DNA of 64,000 bases from Cyclina sinensis (lineage: Eukaryota > Mollusca > Bivalvia > Venerida > Veneridae): assembly GCA_012932295.1 (NCBI GenBank), contig JAAONU010000010.1, positions 27,153,348 to 27,217,347 of the forward strand. Reading direction: 5' to 3'. This document shows positions 1 through 13,015 of the stretch, in pieces. Position numbers and translations under genes: made by a program. How positions within the stretch are numbered: the first letter of the stretch is position 1; every line of letters starts with the position of its first letter. The notes under the pieces are model-generated. The model had not been told where the DNA came from. It worked only from the letters and a program-made list of their open reading frames with translations, and did not search any database.

Positions 1-50
1 AGCATCTGACGATCTCAGTAAAGTCCCTTTACTTCGTACAACTTTTAACG
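1..50 (+). CDS. possible 3' end of an exon from a gene starting left of the window
   Basis: The first 50 bases run into a consensus splice donor (ACG|GTAAGTG at 50/51). Two of the three forward frames are open across the 50 bases. No product can be named from about 16 codons and I found no matching downstream exon. The following 51-240 is AT-rich with a T run near 80-101, as expected of intron. It could equally be a chance donor. Confidence 0.3.
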
Positions 51-240
51 GTAAGTGAAGTATTTTTATTATTATTATTTTTTTTTTTTTTTTTTTTTTT
101 TTGTCAAAAAAGTTTAACTTGTCTGAATATCATTTTACCGGTAATAATTGTAAACTGCAACTGCACATGCGCATTGTTATAGGTGATCGCTCGTTGCTAT
201 GATTTATGTATATAATATTTTACAATCAGTTAGTACATAT

Positions 241-504
241 AACGCCGGCCCGGCTAGCTCAATTGACAGAGTAACGGATTGCTAATCTTGACGATCCCGG
301 TTCACTCCCCATCAGTGCAGGCAGAATTTTTCCGTGGTAATTGATCTCAGACATTGCGTCTACAGGTCATTTGCCCCTCACATCTGAAGCAAGTGAGGAA
401 ATAGTCACTTGCGGAGAAATTGGTTAGTTAACTGGTTGGAACACTTGTTACGTGTACGTCCGCCTGGGAATGGCCTGGCGTTGAACCTCAATAAAAACAA
501 AACC
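241..504 (+). repeat. tRNA-derived SINE (family A)
   Basis: The head has a box A-like TAGCTCAATTGACAGAG (255-271) and a box B-like GGTTCACTCC (299-308), spaced as in a tRNA promoter. The body ends with CCTGGCGTTGAACCTCAATAAAA, the conserved 3' portion of a common metazoan SINE type, followed by an A-rich tail. The box B is imperfect, so this is probably an old inactive copy. Confidence 0.7.
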
Positions 505-1693
505 AGTAGGTATCGATGACAGAAATATTGCCTGGTAAGATGAACTTCGTGAATGTTTGTGCGGGAAATTTTAAGGGCGGAGGACCTGAGACAATTTTAG
601 TTGAAATTACTCAAATTTATATTCTGCATAAAACTAAAAAGCTTAATAAAATATAAAGCTTTTTTACCTCGGAATATGAATACTTTCAAGTCATATTATG
701 ACAATGGTGTAGAGTCTACAATGCACCAGAAAGCACAGTTTTAAGGCCAGAATTTCGGTAATGTTCCCTGGGACCCCCCGCGACCCCCAAGAAGAGGGGT
801 TACACACCCTTCCGTACTCGCTCTCTTCGCTGCCCCAATCCGAAATTGCCGGGACTTCCCCTGAAACCTCGACATTCATAAAAGGAAAAGGCTAATTTTA
901 TACATTTATGAAAAAAATGAAAGGCTTAACAAAGCCCTTTTTCACTCAGTTTTGCACAATATATTCCTTAGAGATTCAACAATTGAGGTAGACAGCTTAC
1001 TACAACGTATGATTGCTTTGCTTAGGTTGATAAAGACGATGGTCAGTTGCAAGATTTCCTTGTAGGTTTGTCAGTTTTGGATTTCATTAAAAAATGTATT
1101 TTTTACTAATAAATAACAACCTTTAAAACAACACCCTTGCCGGACAGTCTTAATAGCACTTTAGTGTTCCAAAAATATAGAAAAGACCAGAACAGAATTT
1201 TATTAGGTTTCAATAATACACATTTATATCAGTGTCATTTTAACGGCTTGAAAAGAAACGTTTCTCTCATAATCCTAACCTTTAACAAAAAAACATATTT
1301 CAGACTTCAATAGGTTAAGCTTAGTTCTTTTAAAAGTCCCGCACTATTCATGTACTGCATTATAATTAGTTGGTCATGTGTTTTCAGGCCGGGCTGAAGG
1401 ATGTTATAGTATGCGATTAATGGTTTTCTAAATGTCTCAAATACATGTATGACTTAATCTAGCACGGTATCTTCATTTTTGTTAAAGCGACAGACTCACA
1501 TATGTGTTGAAAATCCATAAAAAAGGAAATGCTTATACATCTAGAAATTTTTGCTGTAATTGTGAAAGACATATTTAAACTAAGTCACTGACTCATTTTG
1601 TCACAGAAACACACTATAATATAAAATTTTACTCAATTTTGTCGGAAAAAATTTACCCCAATAGTCACGGATTAGAATCTTTATTCATTTAAT
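505..1693. other. no gene seen; AT-rich intergenic or intronic DNA
   Basis: No exon-like stretch is visible. A G/C-rich patch near 765-850 (CCCCCGCGACCCCC and flanks) stands out from the AT-rich surroundings and makes a 62-codon minus-strand frame. It looks like a piece of an interspersed repeat, not a gene. Confidence 0.4.
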
Positions 1694-1920
1694 TAAGTTT
1701 GACTCTGTGGCTTAGTGGTATATTTTACTGAACGAAAGGGCAAGGGTTCGAATACTGATGATACCTTTATCAGTTTTCATGTTTTATAGAAGCATACTAT
1801 TATGGGGTTTCTTTCCCTAGTATATTAACTGCTCTTAAATTTAAAGAAAAAATCTGCTAAATTCTATGAGCCAGTTGCTTTAAAAGATTTGATCAACTGA
1901 TAAAGCTTTTCTATTGAATG
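1694..1920 (+). repeat. tRNA-derived SINE (family B), copy 1
   Basis: Box A-like TGGCTTAGTGGTA and box B-like GGTTCGAATAC lie in the first 65 bases. The body (CAGTTTTC, then TATAGAAGCATA, then TTAAAGAAA, then GAGCCAGTTG) is shared, in the same order and orientation, with the copy at 33154-33400. Two independent copies sharing a tRNA-like head define a SINE family. Confidence 0.65.
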
Positions 1921-2536
1921 AAAATGCAGGAGATACAATAAATTAATACAAATAACGAACCGCGATATTATGTTAGGAATAACGTTTTTCAACCTGAAAG
2001 AAATGAAATAGTATATTTCTTTGACTAAAATTGTAATGCCATAAAATCCTTTGTTTATCTAAAACTCTTCCCACGTTTTATTAAAATGTTCTTTCAAATT
2101 TGTTGGCGAGAGATAATAAGTTAGCATGATAGCGAAGATTTTAAAAAGGACCTTTACAAAATTCATTGTAAATCAGCCACAATGCACATAACATTCAATT
2201 CAAAATTTGAAATGAGAAGCACAATATGAATATTTGATATAAAATTTTAAAGAAGAAAAAAAACATCGATGTTGAAACTGTAATACAACAATAAACATGA
2301 AAAAAAGTAAAGAAATGCATGACATTCATATTAATGTTCTTGTATAATGTACTCAGAGTAATACAGATTCAAGGATTTAAAGAAACATACTAAACGTATC
2401 CATTAAACATCTACACGCAGAATATCGTCATTGCTTACTCTCATACTGTTCACTGTACCACAGTGAGTGTACAGAAATAACAGACTCAATACAAATATAA
2501 CACTGCTTCATGCATGATAAACACGGTTTCAGTCTA
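1921..2536. other. no gene seen; AT-rich spacer
   Basis: AT-rich sequence with short A runs and no convincing exon, RNA gene or repeat boundary. Confidence 0.4.
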
Positions 2537-4880
2537 CTACAAATATACATGTTTAGTGCATCGTACTAAGTACCATTGTACACATATCATGAACTTCAAA
2601 TATACATGTATAGTGCATCGTACTCAGTGCCAATGTACACATATCATGAACTTCAAATATACATGTATAGTGCATCGTACTCAGTACCATTTTACACACG
2701 TCATGATCTTCAAGAATACATGTATAGTACACCATATACATGTATAGTGCACCGTACTCAGTACCATTTTACACACGCCATGATCTTCAAATATACATGT
2801 ATAGTGCACAGTACTCAGTACCATTGTACACACGTCATGAACTTCAAATATACATGTAAAGTGCACCGTACTCAGTACCATTGTTCACAGATCATGAACT
2901 TCATACATACATGTAAAGTGCGACGTACTCAGTACTATTGTTCACAGATCATGAACTTCATACATACATGTATAGTGCGACGTACTCAGTGCCATTGTAC
3001 ACACGTCATGAACTTCAAATATACATGTATAGTGCACCGTACTCAGTACCATTCTACACACGTCATGATCTTCAAATATACATGTATAGTGCACCGTACT
3101 CAGTACCATTGTACACACGTCATGATCTTCAAATATACATGTATAGTGCACAATACTAAGTACCATTGTACACACGTCATGATCTTCAAATATACATGTA
3201 TAGTGCACCGTACTCAGTACCATTGTACACACGTCATGATCTTCAAATATACATGTATAGTGCACAGTACTCAGTACCATTGTACACACGTCATGATCTT
3301 CAAATATACATGTATAGTGCACCGTACTCAGTACCATTGTACACACGCCATGATCTTCAAATATATATGTAAAGTGCACAGTACTCAGTACCATTGTACA
3401 CACGTCATGAACTTCAAATAAACATGTATAGTGCACCGTACTAAGTACCATTGTACACACATCATGATCTTCAAATATACATGTATAGTGCACCTTACTC
3501 AGTACAATTGTACACACGTCATGATCTTCAAATATACATTTATAGTGCACCGTACTCAGTACCTTTATACACACGTCATGAACTTCATACATACATGTAT
3601 AGTGCGACGTACTCAGTACCATTGTACACACGTCATGAACTTCAAATATACATGTATAGTGCACCGTACTCAGTACCTTTATACACACGTCATGAACTTC
3701 ATACATACATGTATAGTGCGACGTACTCAGTACCATTGTACACACGTCATGAACTTCAAATATACATGTATAGTGCACCGTACTCAATACTATTAAACAC
3801 ACGTCATGGACTTCAAATATACATGTATAGTGCACCGTACTCAGTACCATTCTACACACGTCATGATCTTCAAATATACATGTATAGTGCACCGTACTCA
3901 GTACCATTGTACACACGTCATGATCTTCAAATATACATGTATAGTGCACAATACTCAGTACCATTGTACACACGTCATGATCTTCAAATATACATGTATA
4001 GTGCACCGTACTCAGTACCATTGTACACACGTCATGATCTTCAAATATACATGTATAGTGCACAGTACTCAGTACCATTGTACACACGTCATGATCTTCA
4101 AATATACATGTATAGTGCACCGTACTCAGTACCATTGTACACACGCCATGATCTTCAAATATATATGTATAGTGCACAGTACTCAGTACCATTGTTCACA
4201 CGTCATGAACTTCAAATATACATGTATAGTGCACCGTACTAAGTACCATTGTACACACATCATGATCTTCAAATATACATGTATAGTGCACCTTACTCAG
4301 TACAATTGTACACACGTCATGATCTTCAAATATACATGTAAAGTGCACCATACTCAGTACCTTTGTACACAGATCATGAACTTCAAATATACATGTATAG
4401 TACACCGTTCTCAGTACCGTTGTACACACGTCATGATCTTCAAATATACATGTATAGTGCATCGTACTCAGTACCATTGTACACAGATCATGAGCTTCAA
4501 ATATACATGTAAAGTGTACCGTACTCATTACCATTGTACACAGATCATGAACTTCAAATATACATGTATAGTGCACCGTACTCAGTACCATTGTACACAC
4601 GTCATGAACTTCAAATATACATGTATAGTGCACCGTAATCAGTACCATTGTACACTGATCATGAACTTCACATATACATGTAAAGTGCAACATACTCAGT
4701 ACCATTGTACACAGATCATGATCTTCACATATACATGTATAGTGCACCGTACTCAGTACCATTGTACACAGATCATGAACTTCAAATATACATGTATAGT
4801 TCACCGTACTCAGTACGAGTGTACACAGATTATGATCTTCACATATACATGTATAGTCCACCGTACCCAGTACCATTGTA
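2537..4880. repeat. 57-bp tandem satellite array, about 41 copies
   Basis: The unit is close to CTTCAAATATACATGTATAG, then TGCACCGTACTCAGTACCAT, then TGTACACACGTCATGAT (57 bp). It contains the palindrome ATACATGTAT and several GTAC tetramers. Because 57 is a multiple of 3 and the unit lacks stops in several frames, it produces long repetitive pseudo-ORFs on both strands (up to 416 codons). One irregular partial unit lies near 2725-2755. Variants such as CATGAACTTC/CATGATCTTC and CACCGTACT/CACAGTACT/CGACGTACT mark a higher-order arrangement (see findings). Confidence 0.97.
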
Positions 4881-7587
4881 TCTATTTACATATTTTAAAG
4901 AGTTAACCTCACTTGCAAATTTGTTTGTTAAGATTAATATGTTACTTTATTGTTTTACATTCATACTGTGCTTCCTCTGTGTTCTTTTATTGTTTTTTTA
5001 TCTGTCGTAATCTTTGCTGTAAAGTGAATAGTCAACCCGTAGTAATATTATACCTTAATATATTAATATGATAGTCTTGCGTGACAATATACTAAATATC
5101 TTTGTTTTTAAAACTATTGTAGACCTCTCAAAAGATCAGATACCCAAACAGGATTACTTCTATTCTAACCTATGACATGTACCTTTGTTTTGCAATAGGA
5201 CATGCCAATTATCTGAGTGCTGACTGGTTCGACTTACAATTGACTATGATTATGATTTGTTGAGATCATGATATTGAATTCACGGCGCATAATGAAAACA
5301 TTTCTACTGTATGATTGATTTTATTATCTGTTTGTTTATTCTACTTCATTGGGTTTCAAAAACAAAGTTTTATTCAGGATTAATTTAAAGGTTGGACACG
5401 ACTAAAGCAACTTTATCTCACCGAAGTAGTCATAATGAACTGATTAAAATGGTTTAATTACAAAATTATGAAAATAATGTTTTGGATAAGAAAACGTTTT
5501 TTTTTTTTTTTCTTTTTCTTTTCTTTTTTTTTTTTTTGACGATCGGCCGCTGTTTCCGTTGCGACATCTGTGACGTAAATTTATCCCTATTGTACGAGGC
5601 AGTAGTGCAGAATGACATTGGCCATAATGCATCCGTTCTTAAATGCAAAAATAATACTAAACCACAAGTGCAACAAACACAATAAATCTTTAGTTTTGAA
5701 AGCACATACAAAAAAGAAATGCACAAATGCTGAATTGCAGTTTTATTTGAATTATTAACAATTACTGACAATTTATCAATGCAATGTTTATATACAAATG
5801 GACTTCAGTCATTCTATTTAAATTTTCATGTAAACAAGGTCTCAAAAGTTTAATATTCATGATTAAGACATCCAAATGATCTATACAAGAACTGGATAAT
5901 TAATTCTTTACAACTGGAATTTTCTGCGTCACAAAGTGCATATCTGAAATCGACATTATTGAAAAAAACAACTGTTTTGGAATATTTGAAACAACGAATA
6001 AATGGCTTGTTTTTCTGCACAAAATAAAATTTCTTTGTTGTAAAAGAAGTTCCAAACTCAAATGTCTAGTCTCGATAAAACAACAAATGGTGATTTCTTT
6101 ACTTCGTGAAGTGTAAAATCAGATAACTGAAAGAGGAGTTTTAACAGGGGGTGTGGGAGGTGGCGGGCATCTAAAAAGTTTCAAAGAACAAGAAAAGCAC
6201 AACGGTCAAAACGTAATGACAGAGACAACTAGAAAGAACCATTCACAATAATAACATTTTTATTTACACATAATTTTCTATACCAGAATAACAAACAATA
6301 AAAAATTAACAATAACAAAATCTTACTTAATAATATTTAAAGACCCTATTTATCAATAATTTGAATAAAGTTCCACACTTTCTTTTATCAAGGTCAAAAC
6401 TAGGTATTCTTGATTTTTGACAAAACATGTATAACTTAAGAAAGGTAATTAACAAGTTTACTTAAGTTTCAACAGTCATTTAAATCACAACTGATTTGAA
6501 TCGAAATTGAATTATTTCCCTTTAACATTAACTTCCTTTAATTTATGCTCATCCAATGAAAAAAAAAACAGGCTAAAATATATATAATCCAACTGAAACT
6601 TATACAACGAACTGATATTTTTACAACAATGAATTTACCAGACTACTCTTTAAACAAGAAAAACAACAACAATAAAACACACAAGTTAATGTAATTAGTA
6701 TTTTCAGAACAGTCTTGAAAGTCCGCTGTTTATTGACATTGTCAGCAAATGTAAACAACCTAACAAGCAATTCATACATGTAATTAACAAAAAATAAGTG
6801 GTTTTGTCAGAGAGATACGTTAATTTACAGTCCTTGGTTTCATTCACATGTTACATGTTTATTTGATTCTGAGAAAAGCTGTTATGGAGGCTCAGTCAAT
6901 GAGATTGTTTATCAATAAAACGACCATGTAAATACAGCGTATAAACGTCTACTACATACCACACAAAAATACGAATACCTTTAACCTTGTCATGATATTT
7001 TACAACCTATCAAGCTATCTGCCACTGAACTGGTTTTACCATTCTGGTTCTACCATTCTGGTGAAATTGTGTTCAATGTTAGTATCATTGATCGTATTTT
7101 CAGACAAAAGGACAAATGCTGGTCGAAAATAGTGTCCATTTTTTTTCATTTCTAATGTCGAGCTGCAATCAACATAAATGTTTAGATGACTATAAAATGC
7201 AGCCATGATGAGATCACGAAGCATATGAGCTACGCATTTTTGACCATTTTATTGAAAGATATAAGTGAATACTTTAGGTTTCAAAATACCGAAAACAAAA
7301 CTTTGTTTAGGCTGATAGGAAGCCTGAATTATTTTTATCCCAACTGTTGCACTGTTTATTCCACTTGGTGCCAACTTCAGAACTTCAACTTCCTGAATAG
7401 CAATAAACAAACTTATAGAAAAAAAAGAACAAGATTCAATGTGGACTTCATATGTCAGTTGATCCAACTTCCCGTGCTTTAATACCATTTTTTCGAGAGA
7501 TATTGTCTCTTATAAATCCAAGCAATTGGATTGAGGCTTACGACGTTGCTGAGAGAGGGGTTGTGCCGAACTTAAAATTCAGTCCCA
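4881..7587. other. no gene seen; AT-rich DNA with a poly-T tract
   Basis: A T-rich run with interspersed C lies at about 5499-5537; its minus-strand complement makes lysine-rich pseudo-ORFs. The rest is AT-rich with scattered short frames (for example 7186-7482, + strand) that show no recognisable domain, splice context or composition change. I see nothing supportable as a gene. Confidence 0.4.
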
Positions 7588-7690
7588 ATGTCTGAACAGA
7601 ACAGAATAGAACATATACTTTATTAACTCACACCAACCATAGGAACATGAATATATATGAAGCAATACACACATAAACAATACGTGACCT
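7588..7690 (-). repeat. retroelement 3'-tail-like repeat fragment
   Basis: On the minus strand this reads GTGTGAGTTAATAAAGTATA, then TGTTCTATTCTGTTCTGTTC. Nearly the same tail occurs on the + strand at about 32485-32517 (GTGTGAGTAAATAAAGTATA, then TGTTCCGTTCTGTTC). A shared AATAAA-containing 3' end at unrelated loci suggests the tail of a LINE or of another polyadenylated dispersed element. The body upstream is too diverged to identify. Confidence 0.45.
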
Positions 7691-8547
7691 TATTGGTAAA
7701 ATAATATACAAGGAACAGAAAAATCGAGATCCTAGGTAGCAGGGAGCGGGGGTGTTGACACAGTAACGAAACACAATATGACAGAGTCATAAAAACGACT
7801 ATCGCTAGAGTTTGAAGACACTCGCTCATTCCATTGAAAACTAAAGGGGTGGGAATGCAATTTTATGAATACTTATAACATATTTTGGACGAAGAACTTT
7901 ATAATATGTGTATTATCATAGCTTACTTCATAATTTAAAAAAATGCTGATAGCTGCCACTCCCTCCGCTTATAAACTTGTTACAAAGATTCCCTTGACTT
8001 GAATAATTAAACTACAAATGTAGTGTGAGAAAATCTGCACACGCGTTTTCCTTTGTAAACAATAATACAATAGGATTTTTTTCTTCAAAAGAGTCTTCTT
8101 ACAGACGTTAAGAAGGCGGTTCGATAAGACAAAAAACAAGTTTTGTCTGAGGCGAAGCTGAGGTAAATGTGTCTGACTTACACGACAATTAAGCGCAAAG
8201 TATAGATAAATAGATTTAAGTTCACGTGGAAATTAACAGTCATCTACAAGTCTCTTCTTACAAATCTCTGCTGGGGGTATTGTGATATAAAGAATGTCTT
8301 TCAAGAGTATTAATTTCATATGTACCAAAGAAAGTAAAATGGATTCGTAATTCAGAAAACCGAATACAAAAATTATATTATTTTACCTATTTTTGACATA
8401 TTCAATACCTTTGTCATAAAATAAATCTGCAAAAAACGATATTACATTTAGACTATGATGTTAAAGCATGCGTGAAGAGTTGAAGAGTGAGTGACGGCGC
8501 ACCTAAATAGAAATTATATTCTACAAAACAAAACAAAAACAAAAATA
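7691..8547. other. no gene seen
   Basis: AT-rich DNA without recognised features. The 68-codon minus frame at 7623-7829 overlaps the repeat tail and has no domain. Confidence 0.35.
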
Positions 8548-8575
8548 AACACACACACACACACACACACACACA
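8548..8575. repeat. (AC)n microsatellite
   Basis: Uninterrupted CA dinucleotides, about 13 units, after an A-rich AAAACAAAAAC stretch. Confidence 0.95.
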
Positions 8576-11159
8576 AATTTAAACAAGGAAAATTCAAATG
8601 GACTTGAAACTGTATTTTTAAGGAACCTTAATCTACAGCACTCTATTTTGTTTGCAGATGCTAATAAAAAGAAATTAAATATATATCTTTAAATTGAAGA
8701 CCTGTCTGTTCAGACAAATTATAACTAAGTTAATGCTCATTTTTTCAAGAACAACAACAACATATTTGTTCAACTTTTTATTTCCATAAATCTTGATGTT
8801 AATGGTAATAATTATGATACTGAAACAGTGTTTGTTTTGTTAAATAACAAAATAACATGAATTTCATGGAATAACATGCTTGAACAGAATAACAAACATG
8901 CTTGAATAGAATACCAAATATACTTGAAATATCAATTATGATAATAAACTATGACCATGCTTTGATTACTTTCATATAATTCAACATATTAAAGACCAGG
9001 TGAGGAACAGTCACTGTCGTAGCAAATTACCACCGGGAACCAGACAGAATTTTTAACTTTAGATGTCTTTTTTTCTTTTTGAGCCGAATTTTATTATTTG
9101 AAAACATTAAACATAAACATTGTATCATTTTACATCATTTAAAAGCTCTTTAAATTCATATTTTGAAAATATAAGCAGATTTTGAATTTTTGCTTTTAAA
9201 AAAAGAAAACTTAACTGATTTATACCTGTCGTTTCAGCATTTTTTTCAGCATTTTTCTAGCAGCTTAGATGCACTAAGTTTAACCATTTACAAAGAAGAA
9301 AGTAAACAGTTTTGAAAATTATTTTTTATATATGTAAAATATGAGTTTACATACCTTTTAAATGATATAAAATATTGAATCGTTTGATGAAACTGTTATT
9401 ACAAAATTACTATTATTTGCAGTTTTATAAACCGCCATATTTTTGCCAGCCTTCAAAAAGTTACCTGTATATCTTATCAGTTACTTGTTACTATTAATAG
9501 ATTTCAAAACAATAACATTCAATGTTCCTACACAATATTACCAGACAGTCACGTGATTCTGTCCGTGATTCTGTCCGAGGATTTCCGGAATAACACAACT
9601 TCGCAAACTGATTCGACAGGTAGTGCATCGTAAAGTACGTAATGCTTCGGCAATAATCGGATCTTCTAACAGCCAATCAAAACATAGAGTTACATAATAT
9701 TGAATAACAGTAACCCCGCTCCAATTGTACATATAGGAATATAATACTAGCAATTTTCCGTACAGAAAAGTCATTATCGATAAACTTTCGATGTGACATG
9801 AAGAAATTTTAGATACTTTCCTATGTGGTATTTATGCTATCTGGTGCACGACCTTTCTGCTCCACGAGCGGACATATTGATAGTGAATGACATGCAGTGT
9901 GTACAGTATGTGTTGATGTCAACTCAATCAAAAGAAAGCACACATTTTTGTTTTTATTTCTTGTCTGAATTAAGTACGACACACGTTTTTGGTAAGAAAC
10001 TATAAAAGATCATTTCCGCTATCCTACAGTTTTTAGAATGAAAATCGTTTCGGAACCTTTATTGCAAATGCAAAACAATTTCTTGTAATCAGTTATGAAA
10101 ATGAAGAATAATCGAACACATATATAGAACTGCACGTTCACATCGTGTTTAGTGTAAGAACTTTTAATACGTTGTAATATCGTCTTGTTTAATACTAAAA
10201 CAAATTGTGTAAAGCAAGGTTCACTTTTTTCAATTACAAAATCATGGAAGCCTGCACTCAAAGAAAATAGAAAAAAAATAGAAAAAAAGTGTTTAGAGCA
10301 GTAACAAACCATTAAGCAGAAAGTTTTACAACTTGCATTTTACACTTTAAATTTACAATATACATATTGCTAATATGAAAAAAAATCCTCTTGCAATTAA
10401 TAAGAGAGTTAAAAGTTATTTTTTAGTTTTTACGGAAAATGTTTTTGATAAACTTATTTTCGAAGGGTTTTGAATGATGAATCAAAGTTTAATGAAACAC
10501 GGAAAAAACTGGCTGTTTTCAAAAATAAAATAATTACCATCGGAATAAAAGAAATATCGGTTCAAATATATATGTACGAAAAAATAAATAAGGCAACTGT
10601 GGCAAGTCCGTTGTAATATGATAGAGAGTTTTGCTGATACAAAAAATGTTCTTTTCTCAAAAAAAAAGTAGAAAAAGCCCAACAAACTAACAAACAACAC
10701 TGTCCCATACAGTGCATATATGGTCAGAGTCTACTAATTGTGGTAGGGCCCTCGTGATTGGCACATTTTGTATAGGGAATAACGGGCTAACTTAGATGTC
10801 TTGTAAGCTGTATTTTGATTGGTAGTTATTCTTTTGGTGATATTTGATATTAATATTGAAGGACTATGCTTATTTAATAAAATAAACATTTTTATAAAGA
10901 CTTCAAAGCATATTCAAGGTATTTTTGATGGACTTTATTGAATGAGGTATCATAACAAAATTTGCTGCTGTATTTTTAGCATTTTGAGGGTGAAGGTCAT
11001 TGAGGCCGGATAACTCTCTTAAATGCTGGTCAACCCCATATAAAAGTGCCTTAACTTACTGATTTTTTTGTTTTTTTTTTGTTGTTGTTTTTTTTTTTGT
11101 TTGTTGTTTTTTCATTCTGAAAATATTGGAATAAAGCCTGTGTAAGCTGATACACAGTT
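8576..11159. other. no gene seen; AT-rich DNA
   Basis: Short homopolymer runs and a T/G-rich simple stretch (about 11063-11112, TTTTTTGTTTTTTT type). Small ORFs at 9494-9774 (-), 10019-10312 (-) and 10482-10700 (-) have no domain or splice support. A less AT-rich patch at 9545-9680 with a duplicated GTGATTCTGTCCG is probably repeat-derived. Confidence 0.35.
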
Positions 11160-12860
11160 ACAGATACACATAGCACATAGTGCTCATGTGAGCTTTTAGG
11201 ATCGGTGATTGTCCGTCGTCCGTCCGTCCGTCCGTCGTCCGTCCGTTACATTCATTCAAATAACATCTCCTCTGAAACCACTAGACCAAATTTTATAAAA
11301 CTTGCATGGGATGTTCCTTGCATGAAGCTCTACCAAGTTTGTTCAAATGGTTCCGGTCGATTGCTTTTCTGGGTTACAGGAGCTTAAAACAGATTTTAAA
11401 AGTTGGATCTTTAAAAATCTTCTTCTCCGAAACGACAAGGCCTGGAGCTTTGATATTTGGTATATAGCATCATCTAGTGGACCCCTAACAAGTTTGTTCA
11501 AAATGTTCCTGGGGTCAAAACTGACTCCACCTTAGGGATCACTTGTTTTACATAGAGATATATAGGAAAAAAACTAAAAATTTTCTTTTCAGAAACTCTA
11601 AAGCATTGAGCTTAGATATTTGGTGTGTAGCATTGTCTAGTGGATCTCTACCAAGTTTATTCAAATCATGGCTCCTGGGTCAAAAATGGCCCCGCACAGG
11701 GGTCACATGTTTTACATAGAGTTATATAGGAAACACTTTAAAAAAATTTCTTGTCAGAAACCACAAGGCCTAGAGTTTAGATATTTGTTGTGCAGCATTG
11801 TCCAGCAGACCTTTATCAAGTTCGTTTAAATCATGGCTCCTTGGTTAAAAATTGCCCCGCCCTGGGGGTCACATGTTTTACATAGAGTTATATAGGAAAA
11901 ACTTTAAAAAAATCTTCTTGTCAGAAACCACAAGGCCTAGAGTTTAAATCTTTGGTGTGCAGCATTGTCCAGTGGACCTTTACCAAGCTTGTTAAAATAA
12001 TGGCTCCTGGATCAAAAATGGCCTCGTCCCAGGGGTCACATGTTTTACATTGAGTTATATAGGAAAAACTTTAAAAAATCTTTTTGTCTGAAACCGCAAG
12101 GCATAGAGCTAAGATATTTGGTGTTGAGCATTGTATAGTAGACCTCTAACAAGATATCAAATCATTACTCCTGGGTCAAAATTGGCTCCGCACAAGGTGT
12201 CACATGTTTTACATAGAGTTATATAGCAAAAAACTTAAAAATCTTCTTGTCACGAACTGCAAGGCCTGGAGCTTAGATATTTGGTAGTATGCACTGTGAC
12301 CACAGTGGGGTCATTCCACCTCCCCTAGGGGTCACATGCCCCTGCCGAATTTGTTTTCTCATTTTTTCAAGTTTTAGCTATGGTAAAAAATTTTGGACCA
12401 TTTGTACAGTTTTTCAAGATTATTTCAAAAACATTATTACTTGAACTTAATTTTGACCAACTTTTTGGTTTTTAGCTACAGCAATGAAATCTGGATCATG
12501 TGCACAGTTTTTCGTTTCGATTTAAAAAATGTCATTGCATAACCTATATTTTTGACCTACTGACCTACTTTTTGTTTTTGGAGCTATGGTAATGAAATTT
12601 GGACCATGTGCACAGGTTTTCGTTTCGATTTAAAAAATGTCATTGCATCACCTATATTTTTGACCTACTGACCTACTTTTTGTTTTTGGAGCTATGGTAA
12701 GAAATTTGGACCATGTGCAAATCGTTTCGATTTCAAAAATGTAATCGCATGACCTATACTTTTTGTCCTACTGAACTCCTTTTTTGTTTTAAAGCTACGG
12801 CAAATTTCTTTCATCTTTGAACCCAGGTGAGCGATTTAGGGCCATTGGCCCTCTTGTTTC
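11160..12860 (+). repeat. composite dispersed repeat with about 165-bp internal tandem units
   Basis: It opens with CATAGTGCTCATGTGAGC and a GTCCGTCC run (11211-11246). It continues with units recurring about every 165 bp (CATAGAG-type markers at 11551, 11715, 11881, 12048, 12212; motifs CAAGGCCTAGAG, GGACCTCTACCAAG, CCTGGGTCAAAA) and then about 108-bp units (TGACCTACTGACCTAC at 12553 and 12661). It closes with CAGGTGAGCGATTTAGGGCC, then ATTGGCCCTCTTGTT. Related blocks occur elsewhere in the window on both strands. No coding capacity. Confidence 0.85.
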
Positions 12861-13015
12861 TTATATAGCAAGATTAAACATTTATATTCAATTGACTGTA
12901 AAACTTTATTACATTTTTCATTTCTGGTTTCCTGAAATGCAAGATATGAAATTTCTCAATGAGATATTTAAGGGACAAACAGAATAGCTGTAGTCTAACA
13001 TACTGTTTATAGGAA
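12861..13015 (+). promoter_or_regulatory. short 5' flank or 5'-UTR boundary of the NLR-like gene
   Basis: Only about 155 bases separate the repeat block from the start codon. A possible acceptor (CTGTTTATAG|GAAATG, junction at 13012/13013) lies three bases before the ATG, so the true first exon and promoter may be further upstream and non-coding. No TATA or initiator element can be asserted. Confidence 0.3.

Noticed and set aside
2537..4880. CRISPR-like array or long repetitive protein genes (281-416 codon frames)
   Set aside because: The 57-bp units are directly abutting with no unique spacers, and the DNA is eukaryotic. The frames exist because the unit is a multiple of three and stop-poor on both strands; no start context, splice sites or non-repeat residues support a protein.
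5444..5771. Lysine- or phenylalanine-rich small proteins
   Set aside because: Generated by the T-rich simple tract at about 5499-5537.
7186..7482. 98-codon plus-strand ORF
   Set aside because: AT-rich composition, no splice context, no recognisable domain, and an equally long frame on the opposite strand.
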